Shown here one piece after another: positions 8,501 to 14,925 of a DNA stretch of 34,495 nucleotides; position 1 is the stretch's first letter, and each line of letters opens with the position of its first letter. Both the position numbers and the translations under genes were made by a program. Source of the stretch: a bacterium (lineage in GTDB: Bacteria; JAHJDO01); NCBI GenBank assembly GCA_023129655.1, contig JAGMBN010000002.1, positions 1-34,495 of the forward strand, read 5' to 3'. Below the pieces are notes generated by a model. It saw only the letters and a list, made by a program, of their open reading frames with translations, was not told the DNA's origin and ran no database searches.

Positions 8501-10365
8501 TTCGTGAGGGAGTAAGCATGCTGGAATATTTTATCTCAACTCATGGGGCTAGAAAAGGTTTGGCAGATACAGCTTTAAAGACTGCAGAAGCAGGATACTT
8601 AACAAGAAGGTTGGTCGACGTAGCGCAAGACGTAGTTGTTACAAGCGAAGACTGCAGAACACTTAACGGAATAAGTGTTACAGCAATTAAAGAAGGAGAC
8701 AAAACTATTGAATCGCTTAAAGACAGGATTGCAGGGAGAACAGCATTGGAAGATATAAAAATACCCTTGCTGGATAATATGATCGTTAAAGCAGGAGAGG
8801 AGATTACGGATGAGATGGCAGAAGTCATAGAGGAGGCAGGAGTAGAGAAGGTAATGATAAGGTCTGTTCTAACATGTGAGCAGGAGAAGGGGATTTGCGC
8901 TAAGTGTTATGGCAGAGACCTTACAACAAAGAACAGAGTTAGAGTTGGAGAAGCTGTGGGAATTGTTGCAGCTCAGTCCATAGGAGAACCTGGAACTCAG
9001 CTTACTCTAAGAACTTTTCATATTGGAGGAACAGCCAGCAGAATAATCGGCGCCTCAAAAATAGCAGCCATTAATGATGGGGTTGTTAAATTTCATGGAA
9101 TAAGAACAGTTGTGGATAAGAACAATAACGTAATAGTGATTAACAGGAATGGAGAAATAGCAGTAGAAAATACAGAAGAAAGGGAGTTGGAAAGATGCAA
9201 TATGCCTTTGGGCAGTATGCTTAAGGTTAAAGATAACGACGCAGTAAAAAGAAAAACTGTACTAGCTGAGTGGGATCCATATGCTTTACCCATAATTTCT
9301 GTAAAGAGTGGGGAAGTAAAATTTATTGATATAATTGAAGGTCTTACAATGAAGACTGAAGTAGATAAGATCACTGGGAAAAAAGAAAAGATTATTACAG
9401 ATTACAGAAGCGCAGGTATGCATACTCAAATATTGATACAGGACAAGGATGGACAGGTGTTAAATTTTCATAGTATCCCAAGTGGAGCGCATCTGACAGT
9501 TAAAGAAGGGGACCAAGTTTTAGTAGGGGATTTGTTAGCAAAGACTACAAGAGAAAGAAGCAAAACCAGAGATATTACAGGAGGATTACCAAGAATTGCT
9601 GAGCTCTTTGAAGCGAGGAGACCTAAGAATCCTGCCATGGTGACAGAGATAGATGGAACAGTGGATGAACCTATTGGGCTTAAAAGGAACATGCGTAGAA
9701 TAACTGTGACAGCAGATAACGGGGATGAAAAAGAATACCTTATTCCTCATGGCAAGCACTTGATCGTTTATAAGGGCGACAGGGTAAAAGCAGGTGATCA
9801 GCTTACAGACGGCTCTGTGATTCTTGATGAAATATTGAGAATAGAGGGAGATAGGAGATTGCAGGAGTATTTATTAAATGAAGTTCAGGAAGTTTATCGG
9901 CTGCAGGGCGTTTATATTAATGATAAGCATATAGGATTAATTGTGAGACAGATGCTTAAAAAAGTTAGCATAGAAGATAGCGGAGATACTAATCTCTTAG
10001 CTGGAGAACAAGTAGACAAAGTTATTTTTAAGAAAGAGAATGAAAGGGTAGTTGCGGAAAACAAAAAACCTGCTAGCGCGATACCGGTTCTCCAGGGTAT
10101 TACAAGAGCGTCTATAAATACAGAAAGTTTTATATCAGCTGCCTCATTTCAGGAAACCACACGAGTTCTAACCAAAGCTGCTGTTTTTTCTAAGGTAGAT
10201 AAATTATTCGGATTAAAAGAAAATGTAATAATCGGACGTTTAATTCCAGCTGGTACAGGGTGGGCTGACTATAGGAATATAACATTAACAGGAGCCGAGT
10301 TATCCGATAAAAAGGGCACGGAAGAGACTAAAGATAATAGTAGCGTAGAAGAGGTAAAAGCTTAA
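2506..10365 (+). CDS. rpoBC: Fused RNA polymerase beta-beta' subunit (RpoB-RpoC)
   Basis: One uninterrupted 2619-codon frame. RpoB occupies about residues 1-1244. The rifampicin region is canonical, with D462, H472 and S477 matching E. coli D516, H526 and S531, so no resistance change is seen at these positions. A linker of about 28 residues (1245-1272) replaces the usual stop, spacer and start. RpoC follows to the end. It has zinc site 1 at C1327, C1329, C1342, C1345; catalytic NADFDGD at 1715-1721 with D1717, D1719, D1721; a bridge helix including QIRQLAGMRGLMARP; zinc site 2 at C2050, C2124, C2131, C2134; and a trigger loop including SIGEPGTQLTLRTF. Both halves look complete and functional. 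Natural rpoB-rpoC fusions are known in Helicobacter and Wolbachia. The 67-bp gap from rplL holds only small weak inverted repeats. Confidence 0.98.
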   Translation: MSQHVTNSFGRDVYCQISPVMNIPDLMYVQRMPYAEFLQRDVNPANRKKQGLQAVFNEFFPIIDERGKSCLEFLSYSIGDPKYNVAECERYGVTYAAPLKLRMKLTINEENSSKADSAREQEVYLLDLPLMTEQGTFVINGAERVIVSQLHRSPGLYCQKKEVSNEKELYSARLIPNRGVWLEFEFDVNDVLYVSMDRKRKMLATVLLRAFGYVTDEEIIRLFHNCKKKIITNKTVPDNLIDEILAEDIVDENTGEVLAESKERITPSIAKKILTFKIKSINIIEMAGRDISIINTLAKDHRKSKEEAFVEIYKRLRPSDHFTIDTAESYFNDIIYNPKRYDLSQVGRYKLNQKLGLNHSLDKTTLDKEDIVKTINYLLLAKHNKEDEDDIDHLWNRRVRTVGELLQTQFRIGLAKLERSVRERMTFQEPDTVMPHNLINGRLISSTVNDFFARGQLSQFMDQTNPLSELTHKRRLSALGPGGLTRERAGFEVRDVHPTHYGRICPIETPEGSNIGLIASLATYTGINELGLLETPARKVADGRVTNEVVWLSADISDKNVVAQANAKIDKKGYFVEDEVSVRVKGDFRKVSPRDVNFVDVSPDQIVSVAAGLIPFLEHDDANRALMGSNMQRQAVPLLKPEAPLIGTGMEDIVAKWSGSAVAAKRAGIVESVCSDKIIIRQEENEGDFDEYILRKFEKSNQNTCINQRPIVREGERVSKHDIIAESSATDNKELALGQNMLVAFMPWRGYNFEDAIVISEKLVRDDTCTSVHIEELEVEARETKLGKEEVTRDIPNVSEGDLANLDEHGIVRIGTHVKPGDVLVGKVTPKSETGLTSEEKLLIAIFGEKAGDVLNTSLTVPVGVEGIVTDVRILSRHDKDDIDALGKKIIEDIGYKIDMEIRKTKNNLIETLGSLVRGKVIAEDLTNKNGKVFLSASQKVKKEDVRKIPIKYLRNLRVKNIDINRKILALIESFEGKLKSFSKERKLEVEKIKKGDELSPGVIKRIMVYIGNKRKISKGDKVSGRHGNKGVIAKILPEEDMPYLSDGTSVEIVLNPLGVPSRMNVGQILETHVGWAAKVLGIKIATPVFNGIKETEIKQLLKKAGLPEDGQVILYDGMTGEQFDNKVTVGYIYMMKLSHLVDDKMHARATGPYSLVTQQPLGGKAQFGGQRFGEMEVWALEAYGAAHTLQELLTVKSDDVVGRMQIYESVVKGENTVQSGIPESFNVLLKELQGLGFGVKLIMGKRPRIFPNLDFQKWQPNNSEGFQSRTGAIEAISISLVSSGEIKLWSKGEVKKPETINYRTFRPEKDGLFCERIFGPTRDWECYCGKYKRIRHKGIICDRCGVEVTQSKVRRQRMGHISLASPAAHVWLFKVVPSYMSTLLDLSLKNIEKILYYESYIVLDPEKTSLEKYQLLSDEEYEKYREEFGDGFGAEMGASAIKKMLQEIDLDKLAESLRAKEKKTVFKQAKKKINKRLRVVEAFRASGSRPEWMIMDVVPVIPPDLRPLVPLDGGRFATSDLNDLYRRVINRNNRLKRLLELGAPSIIIRNEKRMLQEAVDALFDNGRHGRTVVGHGNRPLKSLSDMLGGKQGRFRQNLLGKRVDYSGRSVIVVEPKLKLHQCGLPKRMALELFEPFVIRKLRAKGIINTIKNAKKMLEKAEAEIWDILDEVIKDRFVLLNRAPTLHRLGIQAFQPVLIEGKAIGVHPLVCAAFNADFDGDTMSVHVALTPEAELEAEFLMLSSKNIFSPANGEAIVVPRQEIVLGCYYLTKEKHSNKREEKIFSSFNEAIAAYDSKKVELHSMVKIRINGEPIETTVGRILFNEILPFSLQFVNRVLDKDKLSDLIEECFKKEGYHQTVIMLDRIKTLGFEMATRGGISISIDNLVIPPIKNKLLEQGKREAGIIEEQYRKGVITDRERYNKVIDVWTHITDKVSDAMFKEMEKDPFNPVLMMLLSGARGSSQQIRQLAGMRGLMARPKKNITGEIGEIIETPIMTNFREGVSMLEYFISTHGARKGLADTALKTAEAGYLTRRLVDVAQDVVVTSEDCRTLNGISVTAIKEGDKTIESLKDRIAGRTALEDIKIPLLDNMIVKAGEEITDEMAEVIEEAGVEKVMIRSVLTCEQEKGICAKCYGRDLTTKNRVRVGEAVGIVAAQSIGEPGTQLTLRTFHIGGTASRIIGASKIAAINDGVVKFHGIRTVVDKNNNVIVINRNGEIAVENTEERELERCNMPLGSMLKVKDNDAVKRKTVLAEWDPYALPIISVKSGEVKFIDIIEGLTMKTEVDKITGKKEKIITDYRSAGMHTQILIQDKDGQVLNFHSIPSGAHLTVKEGDQVLVGDLLAKTTRERSKTRDITGGLPRIAELFEARRPKNPAMVTEIDGTVDEPIGLKRNMRRITVTADNGDEKEYLIPHGKHLIVYKGDRVKAGDQLTDGSVILDEILRIEGDRRLQEYLLNEVQEVYRLQGVYINDKHIGLIVRQMLKKVSIEDSGDTNLLAGEQVDKVIFKKENERVVAENKKPASAIPVLQGITRASINTESFISAASFQETTRVLTKAAVFSKVDKLFGLKENVIIGRLIPAGTGWADYRNITLTGAELSDKKGTEETKDNSSVEEVKA

Positions 10366-10379
10366 GAAAGGAAATAGAT

Positions 10380-10751
10380 ATGCCAAGATTGTCACAGTTG
10401 ATAAAGAAAAATAGGAAGAAGAGTATAAAGAAAACATCTACTCCTGCTTTAAAGGGTTCTCCTCAAAAGCGAGGAGTATGTACTAGGGTATATACAGTCA
10501 CTCCTAAAAAGCCAAATTCAGCATTAAGAAAGGTGGCTAGAGTGAGATTGACGAGCGGCGTGGAGGTTACAGCTTATATTCCCGGGATAGGACATAATCT
10601 ACAGGAGCATTCAATTGTTTTAATTAGAGGTGGAAGCGTCTCGGACCTTCCGGGTGTTAGATACCATATAGTTAGAGGAGCTTTGGATACTACAGGAGTT
10701 ACGGATAGAAAGAAAAGCAGGTCTAAATATGGTACAAAAAGAGCAAAATAA
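10380..10751 (+). CDS. rpsL: 30S ribosomal protein S12
   Basis: 123 codons, normal length. S12 sits at the decoding centre and controls accuracy. TPKKPNSALRKVARVRL, with the conserved lysine involved in streptomycin response, and PGVRYHIVRGALDTTGV are canonical. The ATG lies 14 bp after rpoBC with AAAGGA upstream. It starts the str cluster and is followed by rpsG after 12 bp. Confidence 0.98.
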   Translation: MPRLSQLIKKNRKKSIKKTSTPALKGSPQKRGVCTRVYTVTPKKPNSALRKVARVRLTSGVEVTAYIPGIGHNLQEHSIVLIRGGSVSDLPGVRYHIVRGALDTTGVTDRKKSRSKYGTKRAK

Positions 10752-10763
10752 AGGAGATATGTA

Positions 10764-11231
10764 ATGCCTAGAAAGGGGAGAGTTACTAAAAGGACAATAA
10801 CACCGGATCCTAAATATAATAACCAAATAGTAGCTAAGTTTGTGAATTGTATTATGAAAAGAGGTAAAAAAAGTTTGGCTGAATCCATACTTTATGATTC
10901 TTTAGATATTATAAATAAGACTACAAAAAAAGATTCTTTGGAAGTGTTCAAGCAGGCTCTTGATAATGTAAAACCGGTTTTAGAGGTTAAGTCTAAAAGA
11001 ATCGGAGGCGCTACATACCAAGTGCCTATAGAAGTCAGCTCTGATAGGAGAACAAGTTTGGCTATGCGCTGGATTATAAATTATTCTAAGGCAAGAAAGG
11101 GTAAAAGCATGGGAGAAAAATTGGCGCAGGAAATTATAGACGCGTCTAAAGGCCAGGGAGCTTCCATAAAAAAGAAAGAAGACGTCCATAAAATGGCAGA
11201 AGCTAATAAAGCTTTTGCGCATTATAGATAA
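10764..11231 (+). CDS. rpsG: 30S ribosomal protein S7
   Basis: 155 codons. S7 nucleates assembly of the 30S head and contacts E-site tRNA. MPRKGRVTKRTITPDPKYNN at the start and VKSKRIGGATYQVPIEV in the middle identify it. AAAGGAGAT precedes the ATG. In most bacteria fusA (EF-G) follows; here a 77-bp promoter-bearing spacer leads straight to tuf. Confidence 0.98.
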   Translation: MPRKGRVTKRTITPDPKYNNQIVAKFVNCIMKRGKKSLAESILYDSLDIINKTTKKDSLEVFKQALDNVKPVLEVKSKRIGGATYQVPIEVSSDRRTSLAMRWIINYSKARKGKSMGEKLAQEIIDASKGQGASIKKKEDVHKMAEANKAFAHYR

Positions 11232-11246
11232 TGATAGAAAAAGCAC

Positions 11247-11274
11247 TTGCAAGGCGCAGAGTATATGATATAAT
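11247..11274 (+). promoter_or_regulatory. Sigma70-type promoter for tuf
   Basis: TTGCAA at 11247-11252 and a perfect TATAAT at 11269-11274 are separated by 16 bp, with a TGn extended -10 directly upstream (TGA at 11266-11268). The predicted transcript starts near 11281, about 28 bp before the tuf ATG. This is the clearest promoter-like sequence I saw in the window and would let EF-Tu be made in excess over S12 and S7. Confidence 0.7.
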
Positions 11275-11293
11275 CCGTGAACTTATTTAAAAG

Positions 11294-11300
11294 AAGGAGG
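11294..11300 (+). promoter_or_regulatory. Strong ribosome-binding site of tuf
   Basis: AAGGAGG, a full anti-16S match, lies eight bases before the tuf ATG. Most other genes here have only partial matches, so this agrees with very high EF-Tu expression. Confidence 0.75.
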
Positions 11301-11308
11301 GATAGGAA

Positions 11309-12508
11309 ATGGCAAAGGAGAAATTTGAGAGAACGAAGCCGCATATAAATGTAGGAACAATAGGACATGTAGATCATGGGAAAACAACATTAACATCAGC
11401 AATAACAAAGATATTAAGCAAGAAGGGATTAGCATCAGCAAAGGAATTTGATGAGATAGACAATGCTCCTGAAGAGCAGGAGAGAGGAGTAACGATAAAT
11501 GTGCATCATGCGGAATACGAGACAGAGAAAAGGCATTATGCGCATGTAGATTGTCCGGGACATGCAGATTATATAAAGAATATGATAACAGGAGCGGCGC
11601 AGATGGACGGAGCAGTGCTGGTAGTAAGCGCAGCAGACGGACCAATGCCGCAGACAAGGGAACACATATTGTTGGCAAGACAGGTAGGAGTGCCGGCAAT
11701 AGTAGTATTTTTAAATAAAGTTGATCAAGTAGATGATAAAGAACTGCTGGAATTAGTTGAACTGGAAGTAAGAGAACTATTAACAAAGTACGAATTTCCC
11801 GGAGACGATATACCTGTGATAATGGGTTCAGCGTTAGCGGCAATGGATTGCGGATGCGCGAAAGAAGACTGTGAGAAATGCAAACCGATTCTTGAATTAT
11901 TAAAGCAGATGGATGAATATATACCGTTACCAAAAAGAGAGATAGATAAGCCGTTTTTGATGGCAATAGAGGACGTATTCACAATAACAGGAAGAGGAAC
12001 AGTAGGGACAGGAAGAATAGACAGAGGAGTAGTAAAGGTAGGAGAGAGTGTAGAAATAATAGGGTTGCGAGAGACGAAAAAGACAGTAGTGACAGGAGTA
12101 GAGATGTTCAGGAAGCTGCTGGATCAGGGACAAGCAGGAGATAATGTAGGATTATTGTTGAGAGGAATAGAGAGGAATGATATAGAAAGAGGACAAGTAT
12201 TAGCAGCTCCAGGAACAATAACACCGCATACACAATTCAAAGCAAAAGTATATGTATTGAAGAAAGAAGAAGGAGGAAGGCATACGCCATTCTTCAAGGG
12301 ATACAGGCCGCAGTTTTATTTCAGGACAACAGATGTGACAGGGACAGCAAAGTTAGCGCAAGGAGTAGAGATGGTAATGCCAGGAGACAATGTAGATTTA
12401 GAGATAGAGCTAATAGCGCCCATAGCAATGGAAGATGGATTAAGGTTTGCGATAAGAGAGGGAGGAAGGACAGTAGGCGCTGGGGTCGTATCTAAAATTA
12501 TTAAGTAG
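11309..12508 (+). CDS. tuf: Elongation factor Tu
   Basis: 399 codons. EF-Tu brings aminoacyl-tRNA to the ribosome with GTP hydrolysis. GTPase motifs are intact: GHVDHGKT at 20-27, the switch I segment ending RGVTI, DCPGHADY at 81-88, NKVD at 136-139 and GSAL at 173-176. Residues 181-191 hold four cysteines spaced CxC-x4-CxxC (C181, C183, C188, C191), which looks like a metal knuckle. Codon use differs from neighbours: by my count 26 of 29 Ile codons are ATA, three ATT and none ATC, with heavy GGA, GTA, GCA and AGA. The stop codon overlaps a palindromic repeat. Confidence 0.98.
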   Translation: MAKEKFERTKPHINVGTIGHVDHGKTTLTSAITKILSKKGLASAKEFDEIDNAPEEQERGVTINVHHAEYETEKRHYAHVDCPGHADYIKNMITGAAQMDGAVLVVSAADGPMPQTREHILLARQVGVPAIVVFLNKVDQVDDKELLELVELEVRELLTKYEFPGDDIPVIMGSALAAMDCGCAKEDCEKCKPILELLKQMDEYIPLPKREIDKPFLMAIEDVFTITGRGTVGTGRIDRGVVKVGESVEIIGLRETKKTVVTGVEMFRKLLDQGQAGDNVGLLLRGIERNDIERGQVLAAPGTITPHTQFKAKVYVLKKEEGGRHTPFFKGYRPQFYFRTTDVTGTAKLAQGVEMVMPGDNVDLEIELIAPIAMEDGLRFAIREGGRTVGAGVVSKIIK

Positions 12509-12526
12509 GGGTCGGATATATCCGAC
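12505..12526. repeat. Palindromic repeat overlapping the tuf stop codon
   Basis: GTAGGGGTCGGATATATCCGAC contains the perfect 16-bp palindrome GTCGGATATATCCGAC (12511-12526). The leading GTAG covers the TAG stop of tuf (12506-12508). A sister copy lies at 14283-14302. There is no T-run after the stem, so it is not a typical intrinsic terminator, though a hairpin in the tuf-rpsJ junction could affect RNA processing. Confidence 0.65.
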
Positions 12527-12549
12527 TCGCTGAATTTAAGGATAGCAAA

Positions 12550-12858
12550 ATGCCAAAAGAAAAAATAAGAGTAAGTTTGAAAGCTAATGACCACAGACTG
12601 CTTGACAAATCCGTTAAGGATATAGTTAAGACAGTTGAGAAAACGGGCGCTGTTGTTGTGGGTCCTATCCCGTTACCAACAAGAAAAGAAAGATTTACAG
12701 TATTAAGATCCCCTCATGTTGATAAAAAATCACGAGAGCAGTTTGAAATAAGAACCCACAAAAGACTGATAGATATTATAGCTCCAACTCCTAAGACTGT
12801 GGATGCATTGATGAAGCTTGACTTACCGTCCGGGGTTGATGCTGAGGTAAAATTATAG
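12550..12858 (+). CDS. rpsJ: 30S ribosomal protein S10
   Basis: 102 codons, the family length. S10 is a 30S head protein and also a NusB partner in antitermination. The loop motif PTRKERFTVLRSPHVDKKSR and EIRTHKRLIDI identify it. First gene of the S10 cluster, joined to tuf by a 41-bp spacer containing a palindromic repeat. Confidence 0.98.
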   Translation: MPKEKIRVSLKANDHRLLDKSVKDIVKTVEKTGAVVVGPIPLPTRKERFTVLRSPHVDKKSREQFEIRTHKRLIDIIAPTPKTVDALMKLDLPSGVDAEVKL

Positions 12859-12864
12859 GAAATT

Positions 12865-13500
12865 ATGATGTTATCCGGTCTGATAGGTAAAAAAGTAGGA
12901 ATGACGCAGATTTTTGGGGAGAAGGGAGAGGTTATCCCTGTTACTCTGATTGAAGCCGGACCATGTGTGGTTCTGCAAAAAAAGGCGTCAAAACAGGAAG
13001 GGTATGATGCTGTTCAGTTGGGTTATGAGGATATAAAAGAAAAGAAATTAACAAAATCCTTAAAGGCTAAATTCAGCAAGATAAAAGTAGAGCCTAAAAG
13101 ATATATAAGAGAATTCAGAGTAAATAATCCTGATGATTATGAAGTAGGGCAGGAACTAAAGGTTGATATTTTTGAAGAAGGAAGCTTTATTGATGTCTGT
13201 GGGACTTCCAAAGGAAAAGGATTTGCAGGTGTAATAAAGCGATGGGGATTTAAAGGAGGTCCAGCGTCTCATGGCTCAAGGTTTCACAGAGCGCCCGGCT
13301 CCGTAGGCGCCAGCGCTTCTCCTTCACGTGTATTTAAAGGACAGAAATTGCCGGGGCATATGGGAAACAAGAAAGTTACTATACAAAGCCTTGAAATTGT
13401 AAAGCTGGATAAAGAGAAAAATTTATTAGTTATAAAGGGAGCTGTCCCCGGAGCGAGTAGGGGAATTGTGATAATAGAAAAGGCTAAAAAGAAGAGTTAA
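12865..13500 (+). CDS. rplC: 50S ribosomal protein L3
   Basis: About 210 codons. L3 reaches toward the peptidyl transferase centre and starts 50S assembly. GLIGKKVGMTQIF at the N-terminus and GFKGGPASHGSRFHRAPGS in the central loop are canonical. Two adjacent ATGs (12865 and 12868) share TAGGA as a possible ribosome-binding site, so the start may shift by one residue. It follows rpsJ by 6 bp. Confidence 0.97.
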   Translation: MMLSGLIGKKVGMTQIFGEKGEVIPVTLIEAGPCVVLQKKASKQEGYDAVQLGYEDIKEKKLTKSLKAKFSKIKVEPKRYIREFRVNNPDDYEVGQELKVDIFEEGSFIDVCGTSKGKGFAGVIKRWGFKGGPASHGSRFHRAPGSVGASASPSRVFKGQKLPGHMGNKKVTIQSLEIVKLDKEKNLLVIKGAVPGASRGIVIIEKAKKKS

Positions 13501-13505
13501 TTATT

Positions 13506-14138
13506 ATGGCAGCTATTAAAGTATATAATATTGACAAGAAAGAATCAGAAGAAAAGATGAAGCTGGATAGTAAAATCTTTGATAAAAAGGTTAATGAGCC
13601 GGTTATACAGCAAGCGGTAAGAATGTATCTGGCAAATAAGAGAAAGGGTTCTGCCAATACGAAGACAAGGGCTGAAGTTAGAGGAGGAGGCGCAAAACCC
13701 TGGAAACAGAAAGGGACGGGCAGGGCGCGCGCAGGGAGTAATTCATCTCCTTTATGGAGGAAAGGCGGCGTTACTTTTGGTCCGAAGCCGAGGGACTTTC
13801 ATTATTCGCTCCCACAAAAAGTGAAGGATTTGGCTTTAAGGTCTGCCGTGAATGTTAAGTATAAGGATGATCAGATAGTGCTGATAGATAGTCTTGTTAT
13901 TAAGAGCGGAAAGACAAAGGATGCAGCTAGTGTTTTTTCTAAATTTTGTCAGGATAAAAAGGTTTTGGTTATAAAAGATAAGATGGATGAGAATACAGCC
14001 AGGTCTATTAAAAATTTGCCGAATATAAAAGTTATAGGTTCTGCGAATGTTAATACATATGATATTCTGGCGTATAATATTTTATTTAGTGATAAAGACA
14101 GCTTTGCTAATTTCTCAAATAGGATGATGAATAAATGA
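13506..14138 (+). CDS. rplD: 50S ribosomal protein L4
   Basis: 210 codons. L4 lines the exit tunnel and, in enterobacteria, represses the S10 operon. The tunnel loop motif KPWKQKGTGRARAGS is intact. It starts five bases after rplC. After its TGA the operon is interrupted by about 1.9 kb of repeats and cargo genes before rplW, which normally follows directly. Confidence 0.97.
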   Translation: MAAIKVYNIDKKESEEKMKLDSKIFDKKVNEPVIQQAVRMYLANKRKGSANTKTRAEVRGGGAKPWKQKGTGRARAGSNSSPLWRKGGVTFGPKPRDFHYSLPQKVKDLALRSAVNVKYKDDQIVLIDSLVIKSGKTKDAASVFSKFCQDKKVLVIKDKMDENTARSIKNLPNIKVIGSANVNTYDILAYNILFSDKDSFANFSNRMMNK

Positions 14139-14179
14139 AACATTCATACCAACAAATGAACGCAAAAGAATACAAAAAT

Positions 14180-14227
14180 GTCATTGCGAGGAGTTCCGAA
14201 CGTTTTCGGGACGACGTGGCAATCTTC
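14180..14227. repeat. REP-like dispersed repeat, left copy
   Basis: Starts TGTCATTGCGAG and ends GGCAATCTT, with an inner stem (TCCGAACGTTTTCGGGA). The same end sequences occur in inverse orientation at 15991-16024, so the two copies bracket the cargo genes between rplD and rplW. Short repeats with these ends are dispersed in many bacterial genomes. Confidence 0.65.
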
Positions 14228-14261
14228 TTAATGTATGGGGATTTCAATGTTAGCCTGTAGT

Positions 14262-14302
14262 GGCTTGATTTATCAAGCCCGTGGGTCGGATAAATCCGAC
14301 CC
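14262..14302. repeat. Tandem pair of palindromic repeats
   Basis: GGCTTGAT-TT-ATCAAGCC (14262-14279) is followed at once by GGGTCGGAT-AA-ATCCGACCC (14283-14302). The pair is bounded by GTAG (14257-14260) and CTAC (14303-14306). Both can form perfect stems. The second matches the repeat at the tuf stop. The surrounding spacer 14139-14377 holds no gene I can support. Confidence 0.7.
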
Positions 14303-14377
14303 CTACTGTAGACAAAGGGAGCAAAAGGGGACTTAAAGATTTTGAAGAGGATTATTGCTATCCTTATCTTTTAGATT

Positions 14378-14620
14378 ATGTTTAAATATACTACCTATTT
14401 TGAAGAAGATGTGATGACCAAGCGACCATATATAAAAAAAGAGTGGTGCGAAAGAGTCGTCTCTTCAAGGCAATTTATAACGCTTCAGCCTGACGGCAGG
14501 TTACGGTTCTGGGCTCAGATTCCGGAATATGGCAACAGGTATCTTCGTGTTGTAACTTTATCAGACCAGCATACAATACTTAATGCTTTTTTTGACCGCA
14601 ATTTTAAAGGAGGGCAATAA
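14378..14620 (+). CDS. Small conserved hypothetical protein, partner of DUF2283 gene
   Basis: 80 codons from ATG 14378. A second in-frame ATG at 14414 (MTKRPYIKKEWCERV) may be the true start, giving 68 residues, because the preceding 12 residues look unlike the rest. The middle has RFWAQIPEYGNRYLRVVTL and the end NAFFDRNFK. I recall this layout from small proteins encoded next to DUF2283 genes, often described as possible toxin-antitoxin-like pairs. No function is established. It ends three bases before the DUF2283 gene. Confidence 0.7.
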   Translation: MFKYTTYFEEDVMTKRPYIKKEWCERVVSSRQFITLQPDGRLRFWAQIPEYGNRYLRVVTLSDQHTILNAFFDRNFKGGQ

Positions 14621-14622
14621 AA

Positions 14623-14835
14623 ATGAGACTAAACTATCATCCTGATACAGATTCGCTTTATATACATCTTGTTGAGCGTTCTGGTGTAGAAGCCCGTGAA
14701 GTCGCGCCTGGAGTTATAGTTGATTTTGACTCGGAAGGTAAATCTGTTGGGATAGACATTGAGCATGCGCAAAATATTATAGACCTTAGTTCTATTCAGG
14801 CAGATTCTTTGCCTGTAAAAATTAAGACTGCATAA
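14623..14835 (+). CDS. DUF2283 family protein
   Basis: 70 codons. The DUF2283 pattern is clear: YHPDTDSLYIHL at the start, EVAPGVIVDFDSEGKSVGID in the middle and a C-terminal IEHA segment. The ATG follows AAAGGAGGG at 14605-14613. The family is common next to small partner genes in genomes rich in mobile DNA; its biochemical role is unknown. The pair forms a compact cassette of its own. Confidence 0.85.
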   Translation: MRLNYHPDTDSLYIHLVERSGVEAREVAPGVIVDFDSEGKSVGIDIEHAQNIIDLSSIQADSLPVKIKTA

Positions 14836-14925
14836 GACGATTAGGATAAAGAAAAAGGTAGATGATTCAAGTATACGATATTAATAAAAAAGAAGTTGAT
14901 TATATTGGGGTAATTTTTAAGTAAA

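Noticed and set aside
11283..11966. Reverse-strand 227-codon open frame inside tuf
   Set aside because: It is Leu/Pro/Ser-rich and created by the biased tuf codon use on the opposite strand; no family resemblance.
12505..12526. Palindrome after tuf as an intrinsic terminator
   Set aside because: No U-tract follows the stem, and rpsJ begins 24 bases later on the same strand.
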